A DNA stretch of 64,000 nt from CAVRXT01 sp049644285 (GCA_049644285.1 JBARRP010000163.1:1-64000), one strand, 5' to 3'; positions 8,645 through 18,202 are shown, counted from the stretch's first letter. Made by a program: numbers and translations. Notes: generated by a model from the sequence alone, not told the origin.

Positions 8645-8716
8645 ATCCAGCTTCTAGTTACCGAATTCAAGGGGGTTGCATGTTGTACAACAAAAGAGCA
8701 GAGGTTGGGCGTTAGA
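8645..8716 (+). repeat. Dispersed intergenic repeat, copy 2
   Basis: Matches 4029-4116 over about 70 bases. In this copy the centre reads TGTTGTACAACA, a perfect 12-base palindrome, and the AGGTTGG 7-mer occurs once. The repeat ends just before the remnant of a VapB-like antitoxin gene. It is an intergenic mobile or REP-like sequence of unknown kind. Confidence 0.75.
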
Positions 8717-8729
8717 AGCTCCGCACGCA

Positions 8730-8955
8730 TCAGGAGATGTCTCGCGGGAAATTACCCCACATTTCACGACGGACTTCGGTGATGTCTTCTTCCGTGATGC
8801 GTATGTTGAGGTCCTTCCAAAGTCCGCGCAGACTCCGGCGCGGCTTTGCACTACCATTCTTCTCTTTCAAGAAGGTCCACAGAGTCCAAAACTTCCCTCT
8901 GCTTCCGAGGAGGCAAATGGCGGAGTTTTTCAAGGACCCGTTCTTCGATGCTCAC
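8730..8955 (-). pseudogene. VapB-like antitoxin remnant with a one-base insertion
   Basis: Read from GTG 8955 on the minus strand, the first frame gives SIEERVLEKLRHLPPRKQ and continues REVLDSVDL, a typical VapB-like N-terminal helix (normally a helix predicting DNA contact and dimerisation). It then hits a stop. In the next frame the expected second half follows: FLKEKNGSAKPRRSLRGLWKDL, then ITEEDITEVRREMWGNFPRD, the common C-terminal toxin-binding motif. An extra base near 8873-8876 explains the shift; the span is 226 bases, one more than 75 codons. No toxin gene lies beside it. It is either decay of a solitary antitoxin or an assembly error. Confidence 0.7.
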
Positions 8956-9176
8956 ATGAAGCCTCTCGCACGATCTCGTTTCATTTATACGCCTGCTGGG
9001 CACCATTCCGGGCCATTTCAGCGCTAAGCCGCCACGGTCCGGATCATCGCAAGGGCATTCTAGAGACCGTGTTCTTCGGCACGGCCAAAGCCGCTATCTC
9101 ATGGTCACAAGTCACCTGCGCATGTGGCGTAAGATGGGAGTGATCTTGGCGAGGAGAGCCCCTAGGGAGTGGATTC

Positions 9177-10211
9177 ATGTTTGAGCGTTACACCGAGCAG
9201 GCGAAGCGGGTGATCTTTTTTGCGCGCTACGAGGCCAACCAATATGGGAGCCCACATATTGAGCCTGAGCACCTTGCGCTTGGGCTGTGCAGCGAAAGGC
9301 CACCAGTGGCTAGGCAGTTTTTTGGCTCGCGTGACTCCTTGCGTGCTTTTCGGGAAGAAGTCGAGCCACAGGGAGAGATCGGGCCTCGCCGCTTGGAATC
9401 TGCGGAAGTGCCGCTCAGTGCGGCGTCAAAACGCGTCCTCATGTCTGCTGCCGAAGAAGCGGATCGGCTATCACACAAACATATTGGAACCGAGCACATT
9501 CTCCTGGGCATTCTGAGGGAGAAGAAGGGCCTAGCGAGCCGATTCCTTCGGGCGCGTGGTCTGGAGCTCTCTGCGCTGCGCACGGAATTAGCGGGACAGC
9601 CCACTGGTGGGCAAGGCTCCGAGGAGCTCCGTGGGCTCGAAGCCTCTGCGGGATTTTCGGTGGGCATACCAGCATGGCAAGAACAGGGAATCCCCGACGG
9701 GTATGGGTTTGCTCAACTTCTTTTCAATCCCCCGACTGAGATTCTGATCGCTGAGATGTGCCATGGCACGGCAGCGCTATTTCTTCCGAATCGGCTTTTC
9801 TGGCGACATAAGGATGGAGAGGGATACAAGCCACTGGGGACGCCGGAAGAGGACTGTTCGCAGGAATCAGCGGTCACTGCGCTCAACAAGCCTCTCCTGT
9901 TCTTCAACTCGTCGAAGATAATCCGCGAGGGTCGCCATGCCCGGGGCAACTGGGACGGTGTGTATTCCGTGGATCTCGAGACGATGATCATCGCTCGCTT
10001 TGCGTCGAGAGAGACATTGCCGGTGCCTGCGCCATATAGCGATGGCTGGGTAAGTGATCTACTGAGCCTTTCGGAGGATGGGAGAACGTTGTATCTCAAG
10101 ATGGGAATGTGCGACGCAGCCCGGCGGGATTTTGCCTACTACCTCGCTCGGTGGGATGTCACGACGAGAAACTTTCAAACGATCTCGAGGCTGCGAGGGG
10201 CCTTCCTCTGA
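9177..10211 (+). CDS. Clp N-domain protein without ATPase, fused to an unknown C-terminal domain
   Basis: 344-residue protein. Residues about 1-70 (MFERYTEQAKRVIFFARYEA, EPEHLALGL) and 77-140 (LSAASKRVLMSAAEEADRL, IGTEHILLGILREKKG) are the two Clp N-repeats of ClpC/ClpA-type unfoldases. No Walker motif or AAA+ module follows. Instead about 185 residues resemble part of a beta-propeller: NWDGVYSVDLETMIIARF, LSLSEDGRTLYLKMG, YYLARWDVTTRNFQ. Stand-alone Clp N-domains such as ClpS-like adaptors can steer protease substrates, so this may be an adaptor or a stress sensor; that is inference. GGGAG precedes the ATG by eight bases. No signal peptide is seen, so it is probably cytoplasmic. Confidence 0.8.
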   Translation: MFERYTEQAKRVIFFARYEANQYGSPHIEPEHLALGLCSERPPVARQFFGSRDSLRAFREEVEPQGEIGPRRLESAEVPLSAASKRVLMSAAEEADRLSHKHIGTEHILLGILREKKGLASRFLRARGLELSALRTELAGQPTGGQGSEELRGLEASAGFSVGIPAWQEQGIPDGYGFAQLLFNPPTEILIAEMCHGTAALFLPNRLFWRHKDGEGYKPLGTPEEDCSQESAVTALNKPLLFFNSSKIIREGRHARGNWDGVYSVDLETMIIARFASRETLPVPAPYSDGWVSDLLSLSEDGRTLYLKMGMCDAARRDFAYYLARWDVTTRNFQTISRLRGAFL

Positions 10212-10284
10212 ATAAGGATCGAGACGAGGCCGATCTACCAGCCAGCCGGCGGCCTGAACCGAATTACTTGCAGGGGCGCCCAAA

Positions 10285-10311
10285 TGACTATAGTGACCAT
10301 AATGACTATTT
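10285..10311 (+). promoter_or_regulatory. Three tandem 9-bp repeats, probable antitoxin operator
   Basis: TGACTATAG, TGACCATAA and TGACTATTT follow each other without gap, immediately before the GAGGAG ribosome binding site of the Phd-type antitoxin. ATAGT (10290-10294) and ACTAT (10305-10309) also form an inverted pair. A weak promoter (TTGCAG at 10268, TATAGT at 10289, 15-base spacer) overlaps the repeats. This position fits the autorepression known for Phd/YefM antitoxins; binding itself is inferred. Confidence 0.5.
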
Positions 10312-10323
10312 GAGGAGCAGCGC

Positions 10324-10584
10324 ATGGGCAAATCGAATCGAACGTGGGCGGTCGCGAAGGCCAAGGCGCAACTGAGCTCGGTCATCGATCGCGCGCTCGC
10401 CGAAGGGCCGCAGACGATCACGCGGCGAGGGCGGAAGGCCGCAGTCGTGGTATCGGCGGAGGAGGGGGAACGCCGGACGGAACGCAAGGGGAGTCTGGCG
10501 GAGTTCTTTGCCTCCTCGCCCCTGCGCGGCGCGCGAGTGCGGATTAGGCGCTCGAATCAGAAGGCGCGCAAGATGGAGCTTTGA
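10324..10584 (+). CDS. Phd/YefM-family antitoxin
   Basis: 86-residue antitoxin with the Phd/YefM N-terminal fold: TWAVAKAKAQLSSVIDRALAEGPQTITRRGRKAAVVVSAEE, which would dimerise and bind DNA. The C-terminal part (SLAEFFASSPLRGARVRI) is the usual disordered toxin-binding region with an F-x2-SPLR type motif. GAGGAG lies six bases upstream of ATG. Three 9-bp direct repeats upstream are probably its operator. It overlaps the following PIN toxin by TTGA. The toxin frame is broken, so this antitoxin may now act alone or serve as an anti-addiction remnant. Confidence 0.85.
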   Translation: MGKSNRTWAVAKAKAQLSSVIDRALAEGPQTITRRGRKAAVVVSAEEGERRTERKGSLAEFFASSPLRGARVRIRRSNQKARKMEL

Positions 10585-11020
10585 GCTTTCTCCTCGATAC
10601 GAATGTGGTCTCGGAGTGGGTGAAGCCACGGCCGGATACGCACGTGGTCAAGTGGCTTGCTGAGACCGACGAGGAGAGCGTTTTTCTCAGCGTGATCACG
10701 TTCGCGGAGATTCGGCTTGGCGTCGAAGAGATGGCGGCAGGACTGCATCGGGAAAGGCTCGCGTCGTGGCTGGACGTGGAGCTTCCGGCAAGGTTCGAAG
10801 GGCGCATGGTCGGCGTGAATTTGGCGGTGGCCGGCGTGTGGGGCAGGCTGATGGCACAGAGCAACCAGGCCGATTTCAATCTGAGCGTCATGGACGCGTT
10901 GCTGCCACAGCCGAAGTCCACGGGCTCACGTTGGTCACGCGGAATACGAGGCATTTTGAGAGGCTCGGCACCGAGGTGCTCAATCCTTGGGCCACCCTCC
11001 AAGGCGGTGATTCTTCGTGA
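10581..11020 (+). pseudogene. VapC-like PIN toxin with a one-base deletion
   Basis: Starting at TTG 10581, the first two thirds are a normal VapC: SFLLDTNVVSEWVKP, VITFAEIRLGVEEM, then ADFNLSVMDALL. At about 10903-10905 the frame shifts. The expected continuation (ATAEVHGLTLVTRNTRHFER, then LGTEVLNPW) lies in the +2 register, ending at 11020, and a single missing G restores it. As written, the protein runs on as unrelated sequence to 11054, losing the third acidic site context and the TRN motif, so it should be inactive. The partner antitoxin directly upstream is intact. This is either true toxin decay or an assembly error. Confidence 0.8.
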
Positions 11021-11065
11021 AATCAGAAGCTGTGAGGACGGGTGCGGAAAATGAATCGACGGGTG

Positions 11066-11941
11066 TCACTCCGATTGCGGCAGCTGAGCCCGCATCTTCT
11101 TCTCTTTGATCTTCTTGACTTGATCGACCAGATCGTCGGCGAGCTTTAGATCGGTATCGCGGTCTTCGCGATTCCATTCCATGTCCGCCTTTTGTCTGTA
11201 GAGCAGATTCAAATAGGCCATCGCATCGTCATAGTCAGGCTTCAAGTCGATAGCTTTTTTGAGACAGCTGATGCCTTCGTCCACCGTCGCACCATTGTCC
11301 CGGACAAGAGCTGCGGTGACCGATGGAGGCATGGCTTCATCGTCCGGTAGTTCTTCGCGAGTTGTTTCATTGAAGGTCGCTCGCAGTTCTTTGTTTTCTT
11401 TGTAAGCGATCAACCAATCTATCGCACCGATCCAGTAATAAGGTTCAGGGTCGTCGGGTTGCAGCTTGATGTGCAGGCGGTGGTACGACTTCGATTCCTC
11501 GAACTTCTTCGGGTCGAATGGAGTGCCTCCGAGGTTGTAGAGAATGGTACCAATCCCATCGATCGCCGGGAGATTGTTTGGGTCCAATTGCAGAACCCCT
11601 TTGAACTCCTCGATGGATTTGTCTGCAAGGTGGATGTTTTCTTCGCCAGGCGCTCCGGGGATGTACTGGGATGCATACGCAGTCGCGAGATACAGACGGG
11701 CTTTCAGAGAATTCGGATCGAGCTCCTTTGCCTGCCTGAAGTACTCGATGGCCGCATCGAACGTCCCATCTTTGTAAGCAGCGACTCCTTTGCGCAGGAG
11801 TTCAGGCGCTTCTAGTTTGTCGTCGCTTGCCTGCCGTCGGGCTCGTGGAGGAGACGACATGGCCGGGGAAGGCATACTCGGACCGAAGGCGATTCCTAAG
11901 AGGAAAAGTGCGCCCAGGCGCAATGTCAGGCTTGACGTCAT
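11066..11941 (-). CDS. Exported TPR-repeat protein
   Basis: 291 residues from ATG 11941 (GGAAG six bases upstream). An N-terminal export signal (MTSSLTLRLGALFLLGIAFG) precedes tetratricopeptide units: LLRKGVAAYKDGTFDAAIEY, FRQAKELDPNSLKARLYLAT, then EFKGVLQLDPNNLPAIDGIG and CLKKAIDLKPDYDDAMAYLN. The C-terminus is a charged coiled-coil-like helix (LADDLVDQVKKIKEKKM). TPR proteins act as protein-protein scaffolds; here probably in the periplasm. Such proteins are abundant in Acidobacteriota. It is transcribed toward the broken PIN toxin. A run of ten G residues lies about 50 bases upstream of the start. Confidence 0.85.
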   Translation of the reverse strand: MTSSLTLRLGALFLLGIAFGPSMPSPAMSSPPRARRQASDDKLEAPELLRKGVAAYKDGTFDAAIEYFRQAKELDPNSLKARLYLATAYASQYIPGAPGEENIHLADKSIEEFKGVLQLDPNNLPAIDGIGTILYNLGGTPFDPKKFEESKSYHRLHIKLQPDDPEPYYWIGAIDWLIAYKENKELRATFNETTREELPDDEAMPPSVTAALVRDNGATVDEGISCLKKAIDLKPDYDDAMAYLNLLYRQKADMEWNREDRDTDLKLADDLVDQVKKIKEKKMRAQLPQSE

Positions 11942-12267
11942 CGACACTTCCGAGTGATTTGGACACCAAGGACAGCGACATATTCCCGGGGGGGGGGATT
12001 CTACAGAGAATGACTTTTCTCGAAGGCATCGAGTTCCGAAGAGGGGTCGCGACTAGGCCGACTTGCGGCGCCGTGCTACGGCGGCTAGAAGCGGTCATTG
12101 GTCGGTGACTATCGATGAACGTTGGGTGCCAAGAAATTTAGGGTGAGATCCTTCGCTTCGCTAGGATGACAAGCGCGCGAAGCGTGCTTCCGACTCCGAA
12201 ACCCAGGGCTTCGAGGCCGGATCAGCGATGGGAAGCAAGGAGTCTTGGGTGAGATCGGTACTCCTCC
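11942..12267. other. Intergenic stretch with G10 tract and a REP-like copy
   Basis: About 325 bases between the TPR gene and the flavoprotein gene, both on the minus strand. It contains a homopolymer of ten G (11988-11997) upstream of the TPR start, a copy of the palindromic repeat at 12147-12170, and a second GGGTGAGATC copy near 12248. No coding frame was supported. Confidence 0.5.
12147..12170 (+). repeat. REP-like palindromic element, copy A
   Basis: Reads GATCCT, TCGCTTCGCT, AGGATGAC. The outer bases ATCCT and AGGAT pair. Other copies in the window have ATCCC/GGGAT, ATTCC/GGAAT or ATTCT/AGAAT at the same place, so the pairing is kept while the sequence changes. Confidence 0.65.
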
Positions 12268-14049
12268 TTATGCCTCTGCGGCGGCGTTTCTTCCGGCGAT
12301 GCGGCCCTGGACCGTGCATCTGGCGAGGCCGTGGAGACTGAATCCACCTGCTGACTCGCCTCCGCAGTAGAGGCCGGGTATGACCTGGCCGTAAAAGTCT
12401 ACCACCTGGCACTTTGCGTTGATCCTTAGACCGGCGCGCGTGTCGTGGATTACGGGCACGGCCCAGGCAGCGTAGAACGGAGGCGTCTGGATCTTATATT
12501 TAGGGGCGGGCTTTCCAAAGTCTGGGTCGTTGCCTGCGTCCACGTAGGAGTTGTACTTGTTCACCGTGTTTTGCAGCGCGCCGGCGGGCATCGGCTTTCG
12601 CTGATATTTGTTGACAATATTGGCGGCCAATGCCGCGATTGTGTCTCCGACCGAGAAGTATCCCGCGGCGATATCCACGTAGGGAGGCGCAACTGTCCAA
12701 GCTTCGCGGTTCACTGCATCTGAGTCGAAGATCGCCCAGATCGGCCCGCCTCCGTTGGATGCATCGCCCGTTCCCGCCAAGGCCGCATTGAGGTAATTTG
12801 ATGGCGAGTATTTGATATCCGCGGCATTGTGATAACTCCCGGGGGTGTACGGCTTAATGGAATTGTAAGTGTTAGCCGTGAGCTGGCCTTTCGTCTCATC
12901 GTAGAATCTAAGACCCACCTGGTTCACGAGGATCAGGTCTTGATAATCCTTCACCGCAAGGCCGACAGCGCGCGCGAGAGGGAATACCGGGCTCGTCGGC
13001 TGCCAAGGCAGTGCTATATAACCGTACTGACACCCAATCCTGCCCGGCTTGGTAATATTTAGGCCAAATTCTCCCGTTTGATTGTAGGCGCCCCAGAGTG
13101 ATGCCCCGATGGCGATGGCCGCCAGCTCGCCGCTGGCGTCTTGGTAGGTATAGGGTTCACCGGCCACGCTGTACTCCTCAGTCAGTCGCGGGTCGAAGAT
13201 TCTGCGGAAGTTGACGTTGCTGCTGGAGCCGCCGGTAGCGATAATGACGCCCTTCTTCGCCCGGATGTTGACGGTCTTGCCTTGGTTGGTGGCCATGATT
13301 CCAAGAACCCGTCCCGACGAGGGCTCTTCCCTGATAATGCTGGTCATCCTGTGCTGCAAAAGAATCGGCACGCCCAACTTCCTTGCGCTTGCTTCGAGCG
13401 GCCTAATGACCCCGATACCTGAATAGGTGGTGGCTTGCTCGGCGGCGGGCACCGGTACGCCGGTCTGAACCCGTGGCCATGCCATTGGGGCGGCATGGTT
13501 CTCTCTCGGAGCGGAGTTGCCGGTGGAGTTCGCGCCGCGTATGTCCGGCGCTATGGGGAAAAATGTGACTCCATGAGCTACCAGGAATTCATACGTCGGC
13601 GCACTGTTGTCGGCGAAGGCGCGTATGATTTCCCTGTCGTTATATCTGTAATCCGGGAACCCGTTGGGTTCGACGATGGACCAATCTGTCAGGTCGGCGA
13701 ACACGAGGTCGGGCGAATCCACGATCCCATATTTCTGCTGAGCGCTTGTCCCACCGCCAAGCGCCACATTTCCCCCGCTTAGGATGGCGTGGCCGCCAAC
13801 GTCCCAGTTCGCGTCGATCAGGAGCACGGAGGCCCCGTGCTCGGTAGCCTCAATGGCTGCGGGGAGCCCTGCGGCGCCAGCCCCGACAACGACGACATCC
13901 GCCTCTCGGTCCCACTTCGCAGGCCGCCCGTGAGGCCTCGCTTCCTTTGCGGCAAGCTCAGTGAAGGCACCCGCGCCGACGCCGACTGCTGTCGTTTTGA
14001 TGAAATCTCTGCGTGAGAAACCCTTGGTATCTCCTCGACTCCGTTTCAT
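12268..14049 (-). CDS. Tat-exported FAD-dependent oxidoreductase (fumarate reductase/flavocytochrome family)
   Basis: 593 residues from ATG 14049. Residues 11-30 carry a twin-arginine signal (FSRRDFIKTTAVGVGAGAF), so the folded flavoprotein is probably exported. The FAD-binding motif VVVVGAGAAGLPAAIEA follows at about residue 50, then VGGHAILSGGNVALGGG. A C-terminal FAD motif (GLYCGGESAGGF, GRIAGRNAAAE) closes the nucleotide-binding domain. The layout matches the FAD_binding_2 family, which includes fumarate and urocanate reductases and ketosteroid dehydrogenases. No heme-binding CxxCH motifs were seen, so the electron donor must be separate. The substrate cannot be named. It is divergent from degP. 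Confidence 0.85.
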   Translation of the reverse strand: MKRSRGDTKGFSRRDFIKTTAVGVGAGAFTELAAKEARPHGRPAKWDREADVVVVGAGAAGLPAAIEATEHGASVLLIDANWDVGGHAILSGGNVALGGGTSAQQKYGIVDSPDLVFADLTDWSIVEPNGFPDYRYNDREIIRAFADNSAPTYEFLVAHGVTFFPIAPDIRGANSTGNSAPRENHAAPMAWPRVQTGVPVPAAEQATTYSGIGVIRPLEASARKLGVPILLQHRMTSIIREEPSSGRVLGIMATNQGKTVNIRAKKGVIIATGGSSSNVNFRRIFDPRLTEEYSVAGEPYTYQDASGELAAIAIGASLWGAYNQTGEFGLNITKPGRIGCQYGYIALPWQPTSPVFPLARAVGLAVKDYQDLILVNQVGLRFYDETKGQLTANTYNSIKPYTPGSYHNAADIKYSPSNYLNAALAGTGDASNGGGPIWAIFDSDAVNREAWTVAPPYVDIAAGYFSVGDTIAALAANIVNKYQRKPMPAGALQNTVNKYNSYVDAGNDPDFGKPAPKYKIQTPPFYAAWAVPVIHDTRAGLRINAKCQVVDFYGQVIPGLYCGGESAGGFSLHGLARCTVQGRIAGRNAAAEA

Positions 14050-14273
14050 ACGATTCGTCTCTTTCCTGGGCGTGATCCCCATCAAATGGGCTGACCATCA
14101 GCGAGAGCCAGAGCCGTTCCTACTCCCGTTGCAAATCCTTGTCAACGTGGAAGACTTACTGCAGGGTTTTTGCCGGAAAGGCGGGCCCGGGGGCCAAGCC
14201 CGGATCCGGTTGCTTGCAAGCACCAGAGCGAAACGTCCATCCAGTCAGGGCCAGCGGGCTGTGATATAAGTGG

Positions 14274-14279
14274 TATAAT
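14274..14279 (+). promoter_or_regulatory. Possible -10 element upstream of degP
   Basis: A perfect TATAAT lies 44 bases before the degP start in the 270-base divergent region. A matching -35 hexamer at the proper distance was not seen, so either the promoter depends on an extended or alternative sigma factor, or the match is chance. Confidence 0.3.
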
Positions 14280-14322
14280 GAAGTGGGTTTTTTGTCTCTG
14301 AGGGGTGGAAGGGAGCGAGGAA

Positions 14323-15870
14323 ATGGGGATCCAGATCCAAGAGCTGGTGGATTGGGTGAAGCGGCGGAAGGTGTTTGCGACACTGCTGGTGATGATCACG
14401 CTGTGCATCGGCATTATTATTGGCACATTGATCTCTGGGCGCGCTCAGGCTACCAAGGGCCAGACGGCTAGCGGCGCTTCGCTGCTGGCCATTCCCGATC
14501 CCGTCCAGCTCTCGAATGGCTTTTCTTCGATCGCCGGGAAGCTCGGGCCGGCCGTCGTCAATATTTCGACGACGCAGGTGATCGAGCACTCAAAAGGGAA
14601 GCGGCCTCGCGGCCTCAATGACCCCTTCCAGGACTTTTTCGACAGGTTCTTCGATAACCCCGAGGATGCACCGAGCGCGGAGCGTAGCCTTGGTTCCGGC
14701 GTGCTGGTGGACAAGAAAGGCTACATCCTGACGAACGATCACGTGGTCGATCAAGCCACGAAAATCCAAGTGACCCTCGACGGAGATGCGAATCACTACA
14801 CCGCAAAGGTGATCGGGACTGACAAAGATACGGATTTGGCCGTGCTCAAGATTGATGCCGACCACGATTGGACGGTGGCGAAGCTGGGTAATTCCGACGG
14901 GGTGCAGGTCGGGGACTGGGTGCTGGCGTTCGGCAGTCCATTTGGCCTGAACGCAACGGTTACGGCAGGGATTGTCAGCGCGAAAGACCGTGCCGGTGTC
15001 GGCCACCAATTCCAGCGATTCATTCAGACAGACGCGGCAATCAATCCGGGGAATTCGGGCGGCCCGCTGGTAAACCTGGCCGGAGAAGTGATCGGGATCA
15101 ATACGGCGATCTTCACCGGGGGACGCGGGTTCCAGGGAGTGGGGTTCGCGCTGCCTTCGAATATGGCCATCACCGTGTACAACCAGTTGGTGACGACGGG
15201 TCACGTGACGCGCGGCTCGATCGGAATCACCTTCCAGGAAGAAAACAGCGGGAATCCAATCGTGATGAAAGAGCTGGGCGCGCCGTATGGGATCGTGGTC
15301 GAGGCCGTCGAGCCGGGGAGTCCGGCGGCGAAGGCCGGGATTCAGCCGGGTGATGTGATTACGGAGATCAATGGACACCCGATCCACAATGGCTCGGATC
15401 TGGTGAACCCGATCGTGCAGACGCCGATTGGGCAGGAAGTGCGGCTGCATTACGTGCGGAACAAGCAGGCGAAGGAAGTTTCGGTTGCCGTGGCCGACCG
15501 GTCCAAGCTCTTCGCATCCCAGGCAGCTTCGAACAGCGGCGAAACACCGGGGGAAAACTCTCCGGTGGAATTCGGCCTGCGCGTAGAAGATCTGACCCCG
15601 GATATCGCACGCAAGATCGGGATCGAGAAGGAGACCGGAGTCGTGGTGACGGAAGTTGATCCGGCGAGTTTCGCGGAGGACATCGGGTTCGCCCGCGGCG
15701 ACGTGATCACGGAAGTGAACCGAGCGGGTGTTGCGAACGTCGGGGAATACCGCCGGGAGACGGCGAAGCTGAAGCCGGGCCAGGATGTGCTGTTCAAGGT
15801 GTCGCGACATGGGGACCGCGACGTTGTGTTGACGCTGTTCCTGGCGGGCGCGGTACCGTCCGAGCAATGA
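14323..15870 (+). CDS. degP: Do-type periplasmic serine protease with two PDZ domains
   Basis: 515-residue HtrA/DegP protease and chaperone for misfolded envelope proteins. An N-terminal membrane segment (residues 18-36) anchors it. The trypsin-like triad is visible: His140 in LTNDHVV, Asp171 in DTDLAVLK and Ser245 in NPGNSGGPL. PDZ1 (about 285-375, GSPAAKAGIQPGDVITEING) and PDZ2 (about 405-510, GFARGDVITEVNRAGVANV) follow. GGGAG eight bases before ATG 14323 decides the start. The stop overlaps the start of the next gene, a peptidoglycan-binding protein. It could equally be named degQ or htrA; the family assignment is firm. Confidence 0.93.
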   Translation: MGIQIQELVDWVKRRKVFATLLVMITLCIGIIIGTLISGRAQATKGQTASGASLLAIPDPVQLSNGFSSIAGKLGPAVVNISTTQVIEHSKGKRPRGLNDPFQDFFDRFFDNPEDAPSAERSLGSGVLVDKKGYILTNDHVVDQATKIQVTLDGDANHYTAKVIGTDKDTDLAVLKIDADHDWTVAKLGNSDGVQVGDWVLAFGSPFGLNATVTAGIVSAKDRAGVGHQFQRFIQTDAAINPGNSGGPLVNLAGEVIGINTAIFTGGRGFQGVGFALPSNMAITVYNQLVTTGHVTRGSIGITFQEENSGNPIVMKELGAPYGIVVEAVEPGSPAAKAGIQPGDVITEINGHPIHNGSDLVNPIVQTPIGQEVRLHYVRNKQAKEVSVAVADRSKLFASQAASNSGETPGENSPVEFGLRVEDLTPDIARKIGIEKETGVVVTEVDPASFAEDIGFARGDVITEVNRAGVANVGEYRRETAKLKPGQDVLFKVSRHGDRDVVLTLFLAGAVPSEQ

Positions 15871-16415
15871 TGCGCATGGCAGCATTCCTGAGGATGGCAC
15901 GGCGGCGGGCGCTGCCGGGAGTCGTGGCCGTGTGCGCGATGATCGGGGCCCTGCAGGTAGCGAGTTCTGCGGCGGCATCCGATTCGCCGAAACGCCGCGA
16001 CGCGCAAGGAACGGTTTCGGCTGCGAATGGTACAAGCCCGAGTTCTTCGAAGTCCGCGACCTCATCCAAACCGGCGAGTTCCAAGAAATCGAGCCGCAAG
16101 CATCACGCGCGATCCCGCCGCGAGCCCACGCAGAAAGCGCCTACGCCGGAGCGCATTAGAGACATTCAGTCGGCGCTGGCGCTTGAAGGGTATTATCGGG
16201 ACGATCCGAGTGGCAAATGGGATTCGCGCACAGTCGAAGCCATGGAGAAATTTCAGCAGGAGCATGGATTGAGCGCGACCGGCAAGCTGGACGCGCTGAG
16301 CTTGCAGAAGCTGGGCCTGGGCTCGCAGATCGCGGGCGTCAGCGCGCCACAGCCTCCCATGCTTTCGTCGCCGGATACGGCTGCTCCCGCGACTCCGAAG
16401 TCTCCACAGCCCTGA
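15867..16415 (+). CDS. Secreted peptidoglycan-binding domain protein
   Basis: 182 residues. An N-terminal export signal (RRRALPGVVAVCAMIGALQV, cleavage near SSAAAS) is followed by a Ser/Lys-rich low-complexity linker (about residues 50-90). Residues 95-150 form one PG_binding_1 repeat: RIRDIQSALALEGYYRDDPSG, then TVEAMEKFQQEHGLSATGKL. The tail is Pro/Ala rich. The domain binds cell-wall peptidoglycan and no catalytic domain is attached. Its ATGA overlap with degP indicates co-translation, suggesting it serves envelope quality control. A GC-rich hairpin follows directly. Confidence 0.85.
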   Translation: MMRMAAFLRMARRRALPGVVAVCAMIGALQVASSAAASDSPKRRDAQGTVSAANGTSPSSSKSATSSKPASSKKSSRKHHARSRREPTQKAPTPERIRDIQSALALEGYYRDDPSGKWDSRTVEAMEKFQQEHGLSATGKLDALSLQKLGLGSQIAGVSAPQPPMLSSPDTAAPATPKSPQP

Positions 16416-16418
16416 GAA

Positions 16419-16440
16419 CGCGGCGGGGAGTCACGCCGCG
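16419..16440 (+). terminator. GC-rich hairpin after the degP operon
   Basis: CGCGGCG (16419-16425) and CGCCGCG (16434-16440) form a seven-pair stem with an eight-base loop, starting six bases after the stop codon (TGA 16413-16415 end). No T-run follows, so it is at best a weak intrinsic or Rho-assisted terminator or an RNA-stabilising hairpin. Confidence 0.4.
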
Positions 16441-16567
16441 CGTTGACGCTCAATGAGGCGTCTGCTAGCTTGTCCGTGTGAGCCTCCAAGGAATCCGTAA
16501 GAGAATCTTTTGACAATTTGATCGACGAAACCCACGGGACGGTTTTTCGATTTTGGGAGGAGAGACG

Positions 16568-18070
<1,503 letters not shown>

Positions 18071-18202
18071 TCGGCGAGTTGAATCGAAGGTTGACGCCCG
18101 CGCCCATTGGCCGGAAAATGCTGTTCAGCGGCGGGCAGTCGGATCCTGCCCGAGGGGGAGTTCCAGCTTCTGAGTTGGAAAAATAAGGGTTGAGGTGCGC
18201 TT

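Noticed and set aside
14590..16065. A 491-codon frame antisense to degP and its neighbour
   Set aside because: Covers two real genes, is Arg/His-rich and lacks any recognised motif.
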